The position numbers and the translations under genes are program-made. Below, piece by piece: positions 9,361 to 17,378 of a stretch of DNA of 64,000 nt; within the stretch, counting starts at the first letter, position 1; each line of letters opens with the position of its first letter. The notes below the pieces were generated by a model. The model worked only from the letters and a program-made list of their open reading frames with translations. It ran no database searches and was not told the DNA's origin. The DNA is from Paludibacter sp. (GTDB lineage: Bacteria > Bacteroidota > Bacteroidia > Bacteroidales > Paludibacteraceae). The stretch is taken from assembly GCA_019163375.1 (NCBI GenBank), contig JAFLKK010000001.1, forward strand, positions 60,183 through 124,182. The letters run 5' to 3'.

Positions 9361-12300
9361 TTATCTCATTTGCACCTTGCTGGTATACTCCATATATCGT
9401 GGCACGAATTTATCCATTATGCTTTTCTGCTTCTCGTCGTCGCAGACGCGTAATACTTGTCCCAGTATCGCAATCTTATTCCCTATTTTATCAGTTACGC
9501 TTCTAATCTGTGCTGAGTTTAGACTGAAATACCAGTCGAGATACTCCACGCAATCAGTAGCCACAGCATTCATGATAGCATTTGCTTTTGCCGGTTGCCC
9601 AATTTTGTAGTACGCATCAGCTAAAATTGTAGAAAAATAATCGTGACGTACGGTGCTTGCCGGGATCACTTTATTACAATAATCCAAGGCCTTTAGGGCA
9701 CGAACGGTGTCACCTTTTGCTACTAAAGCAGCAATTAATTGTCCAAACATGCGTCGGTGCGACAGGCACATATTATATACTGTTTGGTCCAGATATACGT
9801 TCTTGTTTTCGATGCCACCATACTTAAATTTTGTCATCATATTGGTATACATTTCGTCGGTATTTACACCGGGTCCTGTACCTTTTTCGCCGATGGGCAA
9901 CACTTGGTAAGCTAAGCCGGTGAGCTCAAAATGATCCATTAATCCCAGATATTCTCCACCAATGGAAGTGGCAAAGTAGACCGGACGTTTCCAATTGTTT
10001 TCTTTCAGAAGTTCTATCACCATCAAATCGCTTTTGGTAAGTCGGCTCTTGATGTCTATATCTATCTGAGGTAGAATTTCGCCGGCCCTTGACATAGGTA
10101 ATGTACCAGATTTAATTACCTTTTGCGCATCAACAGGAAGAAATAAATGCTTGGTAGGTATGAAACTTTCACCCTCCATTTTGGTCTGCGGATCATTGCT
10201 CAGAATAAAGCTGTAAGCTGATTTTACATCCAAATTGGGGACGAGTGAGTCGGCATAAACCACATCATTTTTGCCTGTTACAAATTCTTTTTTAGTCCAC
10301 GAAATGGGTAGAGGAGCTGATTGATGCGCTCCCCGTTTCATTTGCCCGATATACCAATTTGTCTGCAAATAGCTTAGATTACAAACACGTACATCGGTGC
10401 GGTTTCCTTCCACTTCCTGACTGTACCAAAGTGGGAAAGTATCATTGTCGCCACTGGTGAATATTATCGCATTCGGTTTGCACGAAGCTAGATAATTTTG
10501 TCCGAAATCTCTACAGGTATAGCGTCCGCTGCGGTCGTGATCATCCCAGTTTTGTTGAGCCATAAGTGCCGGTACGCCCAAACAACAAATGCTAACCACA
10601 ACGGCACTTACCGATCGTGGCAGATATTTGTCGATGGCTTTTAAGATACCCAATACGCCCAATCCAATCCAGATGCTGAAAGCGTAAAACGATCCTACAT
10701 AGGCATAGTCACGTTCGCGTGGTTGGTAGGGTGTTTGATTGAGATAAACTACAATTGCCAACCCTGTGAGTACAAATAGAAGGGCGGTAATCCAAAATGC
10801 TTCCATACCCTTTTTACCACTGTACAACAGAAATAATAGTCCGATGATTCCGAGCAGTAATGGCAACAGAAAGTAAGTGTTACGTGCTTTATTTTCTTTT
10901 AATTCTGTTGGTAATTTTGTTTGGTCACCCACCAGCATATTATCAATAAAACCAATGCCAGTAATCCAGTTTCCGGAGTCAATTTCTCCATAGCTCTGGA
11001 TATCGTTTTGACGGCCGCTAAAGTTCCACATAAAATAGCGCCAGTACATAAAATTAACCTGATAATTGAAGAAATACCGCAGGTTTTCACCAAATGTGGG
11101 TTTCATTTCCATTCTTTGCTGTCCGCAATAGTCGAAGGTAACGGGAGTTCCGGTCACATTCCCCCACGATTTATAGCCCTGGATATGCGATTCGGGTATT
11201 CCCGGCGTAAAGTACATCCGAGGAAAAAACATGTCGAACCGTTCATCCATAATATTTCGCGAATTATATTCTACAATAATATATTCGTCTTTTTCGGCTG
11301 GGGATGACTTTGGTTTAGGCTCGTAAGTAGGTTCACCTTTGTCTACTGCAGGCACACACTTTTCACCTTCAACGTTTAATTTTATAGGAGCATTGTAAAC
11401 CGATCCGTAAAGTAAGGGGCGGTCGCCATATTGAGTGCGGTTAAGATAGTATTTGAGTGCAAAAAGATTATCGGGTGCATTTTGATCCATGGTTGGCTTT
11501 GCCGATGAGCGGATAACGATTACCGAATACGAGGAATAACCGATAAGTAGAACGGTAACCATAAGCAACGCGGTGTTCATCCAACGAGCGTTCAGTTTAG
11601 ATCTTTTCCAATACATGAACAAACTCATGCCGACAATAATCATTATTCCAACAAGTACTTTACCTCCTATAAACGGAATGCCGACAATGGAAATCGCCAT
11701 TACGAATGATATGGCCAGTCGGGCAGCATTTTTGTTTACATACGATTCGTAAATAGCCCAGATTAATGATGCTATGGTCAACACGATGAAGAAATATAAT
11801 CCGGTGTTATAGGTAAACCCAAGCGTGTTTACAAAAAACAATTCGAACCAACTGGCTACTTCCACAAAGCCGGGAATCAATCCGTACAAAACTGCTACCA
11901 GAATTGCGCCCGCTGTGCCCATGGCTGCCACAACGCCTTTTGTGCTTGGTTTGTAGTTTTTGAAATAATAAACCAATACCAATGCCGGAATGGCCAGTAA
12001 GTTCAGTAAGTGAACACCGATTGATAAGCCCATCAAGTAAGCGATGAGTATCAGCCACCGATCGGAACCGGGGCGGTCGGCCACACGCTCCCATTTCAGA
12101 ATGAGCCAAAAAACAATAGCTGTGAAAAACGATGAATAGGCATACACTTCTCCTTCTACCGCCGAATACCAGAATGAGTCAGAGAAAGTATACGCCAATG
12201 CACCCACCATGCCGGCACCTAATATGGCGATGATATTTGCCGTTGAATAATCGGCGTCCGACTTAATCACGACTTTTCGGGCCAGGTGTGTAATGGTCCA

Positions 12301-12582
12301 AAAGAGAAACAAAATACTGAATGCACTGCACAATGCTGATAATGAATTGACCATTACTGCCACCTTCGTCGGGTCAGAAGCGAATAAGGTGAAGATGCGT
12401 GCTGTCAACATAAAAAAGGGTGCTCCGGGTGGGTGACCTACATCCAGTTTGTAGGCGGCAGAGATGAATTCACCACAATCCCAAAAACTGGCAGTAGGCT
12501 CCATAGTAAGCAGATAGGTGATGGCAGCGACGCTGAAAGCCACCCAACCCAAAATGTTATTCAGTGAATTAAATCTTTTCAT
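9361..12582 (-). CDS. DUF2723 (GT117-type) multi-pass membrane protein
   Basis: The 1073-residue protein starts at the ATG at 12582; the longer frame to 12633 uses a non-ATG codon. The N-terminal half carries about ten or more membrane segments and the family hallmarks FWDCGEF and GHPPGAP near residues 30-60, as in DUF2723 proteins, which are related to protein O-mannosyltransferases and classed as GT117. The soluble C-terminal half includes GDNDTFPLWY and TPR-like helices at the end. The family is conserved in Bacteroidetes and is suspected to glycosylate secreted proteins or envelope material; the substrate is not shown here. Confidence 0.9.
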   Translation of the reverse strand: MKRFNSLNNILGWVAFSVAAITYLLTMEPTASFWDCGEFISAAYKLDVGHPPGAPFFMLTARIFTLFASDPTKVAVMVNSLSALCSAFSILFLFWTITHLARKVVIKSDADYSTANIIAILGAGMVGALAYTFSDSFWYSAVEGEVYAYSSFFTAIVFWLILKWERVADRPGSDRWLILIAYLMGLSIGVHLLNLLAIPALVLVYYFKNYKPSTKGVVAAMGTAGAILVAVLYGLIPGFVEVASWFELFFVNTLGFTYNTGLYFFIVLTIASLIWAIYESYVNKNAARLAISFVMAISIVGIPFIGGKVLVGIMIIVGMSLFMYWKRSKLNARWMNTALLMVTVLLIGYSSYSVIVIRSSAKPTMDQNAPDNLFALKYYLNRTQYGDRPLLYGSVYNAPIKLNVEGEKCVPAVDKGEPTYEPKPKSSPAEKDEYIIVEYNSRNIMDERFDMFFPRMYFTPGIPESHIQGYKSWGNVTGTPVTFDYCGQQRMEMKPTFGENLRYFFNYQVNFMYWRYFMWNFSGRQNDIQSYGEIDSGNWITGIGFIDNMLVGDQTKLPTELKENKARNTYFLLPLLLGIIGLLFLLYSGKKGMEAFWITALLFVLTGLAIVVYLNQTPYQPRERDYAYVGSFYAFSIWIGLGVLGILKAIDKYLPRSVSAVVVSICCLGVPALMAQQNWDDHDRSGRYTCRDFGQNYLASCKPNAIIFTSGDNDTFPLWYSQEVEGNRTDVRVCNLSYLQTNWYIGQMKRGAHQSAPLPISWTKKEFVTGKNDVVYADSLVPNLDVKSAYSFILSNDPQTKMEGESFIPTKHLFLPVDAQKVIKSGTLPMSRAGEILPQIDIDIKSRLTKSDLMVIELLKENNWKRPVYFATSIGGEYLGLMDHFELTGLAYQVLPIGEKGTGPGVNTDEMYTNMMTKFKYGGIENKNVYLDQTVYNMCLSHRRMFGQLIAALVAKGDTVRALKALDYCNKVIPASTVRHDYFSTILADAYYKIGQPAKANAIMNAVATDCVEYLDWYFSLNSAQIRSVTDKIGNKIAILGQVLRVCDDEKQKSIMDKFVPRYMEYTSKVQMR

Positions 12583-13150
12583 ATCATTATCATTTATTCG
12601 TATAACAGTTTTTTTTATGTAAAAAACGTTCAAAGATACTAAGATATTTCAGTTAATGTGAAATGTTATTTAAATTTTAGGATACGTTAATCGTTGGGGC
12701 TTGAATAGTGTAAAAGACTTAAAAATTAAGTTGCTCTGAACTGTATTTTAATTTTCATTAAGGACGTGTTTTTTTTGTATTTTAATAATTGAAAATGTCC
12801 ATTTATCTTTTTTATTGTTCAGCTTTTAATTTGCGCAAAAGGGAAGTGCAATATTTTCTAAGTTTCACTCAAGGTGGATAAAAAATGATGGTCTATCAAA
12901 AAAATATTCATAGAACTCAATAAAATTAGCTAACTTACAGATTGAAACCATGAATGTGAATAATTTGTATTTAATTTCATTTTCTGATAAAAAAATATGA
13001 ATTAGAAAGCAGTCTGAGTTTTTTCGACAGAATTATTAATCCGGCTTATGGCAAATAATTATATTTCAGAGGCTTAAACTGTTTTTGGGGTTTGTTATAC
13101 CAAATTATTATTCATACATTTGTGTCATAAATATATCAAAATTGCTAAAA
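12583..13150. other. AT-rich intergenic region, divergent promoters
   Basis: This 568-base gap separates the divergent DUF2723 and ptb genes. Apart from the ptb promoter at 13091-13122 I see only A/T runs and no convincing small gene or structured RNA. Confidence 0.6.
13091..13122 (+). promoter_or_regulatory. Bacteroidetes-type promoter of ptb
   Basis: TTTG at 13091-13094 and TACATTTG at 13115-13122 are separated by exactly 20 bases. This matches the Bacteroidetes sigma consensus (TTTG, 19-21 bases, TAnnTTTG). The ATG follows 28 bases later. Confidence 0.75.
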
Positions 13151-14059
13151 ATGGACATGATTTCCTCTTTTGCCGAACTCACCGCTCACCTCACCAGTGT
13201 AAATTGTCGAAAACGTATGGCTGTGGCCAATGCGGTAGATTCGCACACATTGGATGCGGTACTTCGCGCGGTAGATCTGGGAATAGTGGAAGCATTTCTG
13301 ATTGGCGATGTGGCATCCATTGAGTCACCTCATTTGTTTGAACACCCTTTATCCCCCTTTGTACACATTGTTGATAAACCGGATGTGCTTGAAGCTACGC
13401 TTGAAGCGGTACGCATGGTGAAATCAGGAGAGGCAGATATTTTGATGAAAGGGTTGGTGAATACGGATGTGCTTTTGCGAGCTATTTTGGATAAGGAAAA
13501 GGGTATTTTACCTGCCGGCAAGGTTCTGACTTATAATGCTGCCATGGAAATTCCAAATTACCATAAGTTGGTTTTCTTTTCCGATCCGGTGGTTATTCCG
13601 TCGCCCAGCCTGGTGCAACGCACTGCCATGATTAAATATGCCATTGCCACTGCCTATAAATTCGGCATTGTGAAACCTAAAGTGGCTTTAATACATGCTA
13701 CTGAGGTGGCTAATCCTAAAATTCACTACATGCAGGATTATCTGGATATTATGCAAATGTGGCGTATGGGCGAATTTGGAGATGTGATAATGGATGGACC
13801 GTTGGATATTTTTCTGGCACTTGATGCCGAACGTGGAAGTATAAAAAACGTGCAAACACCTGTTCTTGGCGACGCCGACATTCTAATTTTCCCTAACTTT
13901 GAATGTGCCAATTGTTTTTATAAAGGCTTGTCGCTTTTTGCCGGTGCCGAAATGGGAGGACTCTTACAAGGAACCGACAAACCGGTAGTATTGACATCCC
14001 GTAGCGAAAGTGTGGATTCCAAATTCTACAGTATTGCTATGGCTTGTATCATTAGTTAG
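13151..14059 (+). CDS. ptb: Phosphate butyryltransferase / phosphate acyltransferase
   Basis: The 302-residue protein starts at the ATG at 13151, downstream of a good promoter; the upstream extension overlaps that promoter. It shows the PTA/PTB family layout: ILMKGLVNTDVLLRAIL near residues 97-113, the strand VALIHATEVANPK, and the C-terminal block ADILIFPNFECANCFYKGL. Ptb converts butyryl-CoA and phosphate to butyryl-phosphate, which butyrate kinase then uses to make ATP. No kinase gene is adjacent here; related branched or short acyl-CoAs may also be substrates. Confidence 0.88.
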   Translation: MDMISSFAELTAHLTSVNCRKRMAVANAVDSHTLDAVLRAVDLGIVEAFLIGDVASIESPHLFEHPLSPFVHIVDKPDVLEATLEAVRMVKSGEADILMKGLVNTDVLLRAILDKEKGILPAGKVLTYNAAMEIPNYHKLVFFSDPVVIPSPSLVQRTAMIKYAIATAYKFGIVKPKVALIHATEVANPKIHYMQDYLDIMQMWRMGEFGDVIMDGPLDIFLALDAERGSIKNVQTPVLGDADILIFPNFECANCFYKGLSLFAGAEMGGLLQGTDKPVVLTSRSESVDSKFYSIAMACIIS

Positions 14060-14122
14060 TAACCGTGCGTCTATAATATCGCCGCAGGCATAATATCGCG
14101 AAGCCAATAATGCCGAAGGCAA

Positions 14123-15253
14123 TTACCTTCGAAGGAACGACACCATTTTCTTTGCTGCCCGCTCAGCTGTTCCGGGTTCACCCAGTGCCTTTTTTGTTAT
14201 CGAATAATTTTGCAACATTGTTTGGCGGTAACTTGAGTTATTCAATATCAAGTCCAGTTCTGCAGCAATATTCTTTACAGTAAATAAATGCGCCAACAGT
14301 TCTTTTACGATTAGTTTTTCGGCTACTATGTTTACTAACGAAACAAATTTTACGCGGACTACCATTTCTTTTACGAAATAGCCGATTCTGCCCAGCGGTA
14401 CATGATATACCACTACTTCAGGAGTGCCAATTAAGGCTGTTTCGAGAGTTGCAGTACCTGAATTTACCACGGCGGCTTTGGCTTGTTGCAACAGCTCATA
14501 GGTTTTACCGAATATTACCGACACATTCCTGCCTTTCAATACCGAGTTGTATACATCAGCTTCGATGCCCGGCGCACCTGCTATTATCACCTGATAGTCG
14601 GGGAAGTGCAGACCGGCATCAACCATTCGAGGCAGACAGCCCACAATTTCTTGTTTTCTGCTTCCGGCCAATATTGCGATGATGGGTTTAGCCGGTAATT
14701 TATTTTCTTCGCAAAAGTCGGCGAAACTTTGATCCTGATGGGGTCGGGAGCATATAGAGTCGACTGTCGGGTTGCCAACATATTCCACCGGATAATTATG
14801 TTTGGCGTAAAAAGCCGTTTCAAAGGGGAAAATGGTAAACATTTTGTCCACATAACGCTTAATTTCTTTGATGCGGTATTCTTTCCACGCCCATAATTTC
14901 GGCGAAATATAATAATAAACCTTCGTGTTAAGATTTTCTTTCGCATAGCGAGCCATGCGCAGATTGAAGCTCGGATAATCCACCAAAATCAATACGTCGG
15001 GTTGAAAATCGGCAATGGCCTGCTTGCAATCACGCAAATTTCTCAATACGGTACGTGCATTCTTCAATACTGCAACTATTCCCATAAATGCCATGTCGCG
15101 GTAGTGTTTTATCATTTTACCGCCCTGTGCCTGCATAAGGTCACCTCCCAAAAAGCAAAATACTGCCTGAGTGTCTGCTAACTGAAGTTCACGCATCAAA
15201 TTGGAAGCGTGCAAATCGCCCGACGCTTCACCGGCAATAATAAAATAACGCAT
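14123..15253 (-). CDS. lpxB: Lipid-A-disaccharide synthase
   Basis: The 376-residue GT19 protein begins with the family hallmark AGEASGDLHASNLM. Later motifs are KLWAWKEYRIKEI and the C-terminal donor-binding segment SGTATLETALIGTPEVVVYH. LpxB joins UDP-2,3-diacylglucosamine and lipid X to make the lipid A disaccharide at the inner membrane. Length is normal. It is transcribed with the small membrane protein and surE upstream on the same strand, with an 86-base gap. Confidence 0.96.
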   Translation of the reverse strand: MRYFIIAGEASGDLHASNLMRELQLADTQAVFCFLGGDLMQAQGGKMIKHYRDMAFMGIVAVLKNARTVLRNLRDCKQAIADFQPDVLILVDYPSFNLRMARYAKENLNTKVYYYISPKLWAWKEYRIKEIKRYVDKMFTIFPFETAFYAKHNYPVEYVGNPTVDSICSRPHQDQSFADFCEENKLPAKPIIAILAGSRKQEIVGCLPRMVDAGLHFPDYQVIIAGAPGIEADVYNSVLKGRNVSVIFGKTYELLQQAKAAVVNSGTATLETALIGTPEVVVYHVPLGRIGYFVKEMVVRVKFVSLVNIVAEKLIVKELLAHLFTVKNIAAELDLILNNSSYRQTMLQNYSITKKALGEPGTAERAAKKMVSFLRR

Positions 15254-15303
15254 ATGATAAATTGATTGATTATATTGTTAGCTAATAGTTTAACAGGGCT
15301 GGG

Positions 15304-15341
15304 TACTTACCTCTTACTTCTTACTTTCTTGCCTCTGATTT
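15304..15341. repeat. Pyrimidine-rich repeat, copy 1
   Basis: Units of the form CTTACTTCTTAC..CTTGCCTCTG occur here and again at 15780-15815, each time directly at the 3' end of a minus-strand gene. The copies are imperfect. Function is unknown. Confidence 0.45.
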
Positions 15342-15624
15342 ATAGCATTAAAATACAAGCAATAAAATAAGGCATTGCAGCTGTAAGTACGCCGGTAGCA
15401 AGTTTAAAACTGTCGGATTTATAGAATACAAAAACGAGTCCAAGGTTGGGCATAACCGAAAGTAACAAAATTTTGCCCATCAAAACGCTTGGATAAAGTT
15501 GTTCCAATATTTCCCAAAAAGAAAATTCACCGGGATAAAACTGAAGCAGATATACCCACATGAATACCGCCGGAAGTATCAATCCCGGCACGAAACCGTA
15601 TAGAAAATGATTGAAGCGTTTCAT
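15340..15624 (-). CDS. Small inner-membrane protein, unknown function
   Basis: The 94-residue protein has three predicted membrane helices (about residues 9-27, 49-67 and 75-93) joined by short loops, one rich in aromatic and acidic residues (FYPGEFSFWEILEQLYP). It sits between surE and lpxB on the same strand. I do not recognise a named family. The location next to lpxB suggests an envelope role, but this is only context. Confidence 0.65.
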   Translation of the reverse strand: MKRFNHFLYGFVPGLILPAVFMWVYLLQFYPGEFSFWEILEQLYPSVLMGKILLLSVMPNLGLVFVFYKSDSFKLATGVLTAAMPYFIACILML

Positions 15625-15649
15625 GTTGGTTGATTTGTTGATTTGTTGA

Positions 15650-15723
15650 TTGGGAATTGGTTTATTCGTTAATTGGGAATTGGTTAATTGGAAATTGGTT
15701 GATTAGTTGATTGGAAATTGGTT
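15650..15723. repeat. Four copies of TTGGRAATTGGTT
   Basis: Copies start at 15650, 15673, 15688 and 15711, so the steps are 23, 15 and 23 bases. Related text (GATTGGTTAATT, TTGATTGGGAATTAG) occurs upstream of coaD at about 4113-4148. This looks like a dispersed AT-rich extragenic repeat between surE and the small membrane protein gene. Confidence 0.7.
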
Positions 15724-15779
15724 TGATGTTAAAACTATTGTCGTTCACAAAAAAACATATATCCAAATATTGAAATCAA

Positions 15780-15815
15780 GTACTTACTCCTTGCTTCTTA
15801 CTCCTTGCCTCTGTT
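15780..15815. repeat. Pyrimidine-rich repeat, copy 2
   Basis: Second copy of the CTTACTCCTTGCTTC..CCTTGCCTCTG unit, directly after the surE stop codon on the minus strand. See the copy at 15304-15341. Confidence 0.45.
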
Positions 15816-16574
15816 TTAGAATTCCCAACCACGAACTTCATCCATTGCCTGATAGGCGGTCATGTCTATTTTAGTAGGGACAACTGAAATATAACCCTGA
15901 CTCAAAGCCCATTCATCGGTGTCAGGAGCATCGGGTTCGTGATTTTCAAAGTTACCTGTTAGCCAAAAATAGGATCTTCCTTGTGGGTCGGTTCGCTTCG
16001 CAAATTCTTTTGTCCACTTTCCGTCGCACTGACGCGAGACGCGTATTCCTGCTATTTCGCCCATTGGTGCATTCACGTTCAGGCAAGTGCCATGTGGTAA
16101 GCCGTTTTGCAGTGCAAGTTTGGCTATTTGGGTAATGTACGATTCGAAATTAGTAAAATCGGCATCGTATGAATGGTTACACAATGAAAATCCAATTGAC
16201 AGGATGTCATTCTCGCAACCTTCCAGAACGGCTCCCATTGTGCCCGAATAAATAACGTTGATAGCAGCATTCGAACCATGATTAATTCCCGAAACTAATA
16301 AGTCAGGTTTACGATCAACAATTTCGTTTAAGGCCAGTTTTACACAGTCTGTTGGTGTTCCTGTACACGAGTAACGTGTCAGGCCGGGAACTTCTTCAAT
16401 TTTTTTGAAGCGAATCGGATGTGTAACGGTTAGTGCATTGGACTGTGCCGAACGAGCACCATCAGGTGCCATTACTATTACGTCGCCAATTTCACACATT
16501 AAACGTGTTAGTACCTCGATGCCTTTTGCATCAGCACCGTCATCGTTTGTAATTAATATCAATGGAGTTTTCAT
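15816..16574 (-). CDS. surE: 5'/3'-nucleotidase SurE
   Basis: The 252-residue protein starts at the ATG at 16574, which puts the family N-terminus LILITNDDGADAKG in its normal place; the frame upstream adds eight unlikely residues. NDDG at 10-13 supplies metal ligands, GARSAQSNALT the conserved serine region and SGINHGSNAA the conserved asparagine. SurE is a divalent-metal phosphatase that dephosphorylates nucleoside 5'- and 3'-monophosphates and is linked to stationary-phase survival. It lies 51 bases downstream of gldF. Confidence 0.95.
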   Translation of the reverse strand: MKTPLILITNDDGADAKGIEVLTRLMCEIGDVIVMAPDGARSAQSNALTVTHPIRFKKIEEVPGLTRYSCTGTPTDCVKLALNEIVDRKPDLLVSGINHGSNAAINVIYSGTMGAVLEGCENDILSIGFSLCNHSYDADFTNFESYITQIAKLALQNGLPHGTCLNVNAPMGEIAGIRVSRQCDGKWTKEFAKRTDPQGRSYFWLTGNFENHEPDAPDTDEWALSQGYISVVPTKIDMTAYQAMDEVRGWEF

Positions 16575-16625
16575 ATATTTTAATCGAATAATTTTCAATC
16601 AACCGGCTGATAGAACAGTCGATTT

Positions 16626-17348
16626 TTAATTTTTAATTTTCTTCACGGTAGCCAGAATAAAAATAACGCTTACACTCACAAAATAAATGACATCGCGCGA
16701 ATCAATAACACCCCTGCTCATAGATTTATAATGAGAATTGATGCCTATGCTTTCCAAATATTGGATGGCTTGTCCTGATGTGAAAAAGCTGGCCAGTAAA
16801 TCGAAACCGTAGTAAAAGAAGAAGCTTAGTACCAGTGCCACAACAAAGGAAATAATTTGATTGTTGGAAAGTGACGACGAAAAAGTACCAATGGCCACGT
16901 AAACGCCAGCCAAAAAGAAGAGTCCGATAAACGAACCCCAGAAAGCACCCGAATCAACATTGCCTACGGGTTCAGCCAGATAGGATACCGAAAAGTAGTA
17001 AATCAATGTAGGGAGTAATGCCAGTGCAACTAAAACCCAGCCGGCAAAATATTTGCCAAGAACCAGTTGCAGTCTGCTGAGGGGTTTGGTAACCAGTAGT
17101 TCCCATGTTCCGGTTTGTTTTTCTTCGGCAAAAAGTCGCATCGTGACGGCCGGACAAAGAAAAAGAAATAACCAGGGAGCCAGATAAAATAAACCGTCTA
17201 CATTTGCGTAGCCGGCATCAATTATATTGTATTGCCCGGGAATTACCCATAGAAAAAGACCTGTCAGCAACAAAAAAATACCAATAACAATATACCCTGT
17301 TGCATTGCTAAAAAAAGAACGGAATTCTTTTCTGAAAATAGAAATCAT
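16626..17348 (-). CDS. gldF: Gliding-motility-associated ABC permease GldF
   Basis: The 240-residue ABC-2 type permease has six hydrophobic segments and the ABC-2 signature FAEEKQTGTWELLVTKPLS near residues 74-92, with the GldF-like start MISIFRKEFRSFFSNATGY. In gliding Bacteroidetes GldF works with GldG and the ATPase GldA. Here neither partner is adjacent: upstream is a TPR protein and downstream is surE. It may be an ABC-2 permease of a related transporter rather than a gliding component. Confidence 0.82.
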   Translation of the reverse strand: MISIFRKEFRSFFSNATGYIVIGIFLLLTGLFLWVIPGQYNIIDAGYANVDGLFYLAPWLFLFLCPAVTMRLFAEEKQTGTWELLVTKPLSRLQLVLGKYFAGWVLVALALLPTLIYYFSVSYLAEPVGNVDSGAFWGSFIGLFFLAGVYVAIGTFSSSLSNNQIISFVVALVLSFFFYYGFDLLASFFTSGQAIQYLESIGINSHYKSMSRGVIDSRDVIYFVSVSVIFILATVKKIKN

Positions 17349-17378
17349 ATTTTTATATTCAAGTATAAATAAATCGAA

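Noticed and set aside
14060..14122. GCCGCAGGC/GCCGAAGGC words between ptb and lpxB as a regulatory site.
   Set aside because: The words are short palindromes in a 63-base gap between convergent genes and show no stable single structure; probably extragenic repeat debris.
15630..15730. The TTGGRAATTGGTT array considered as a CRISPR.
   Set aside because: Units are 13 bases, the gaps are short and unequal, and there are no cas genes.
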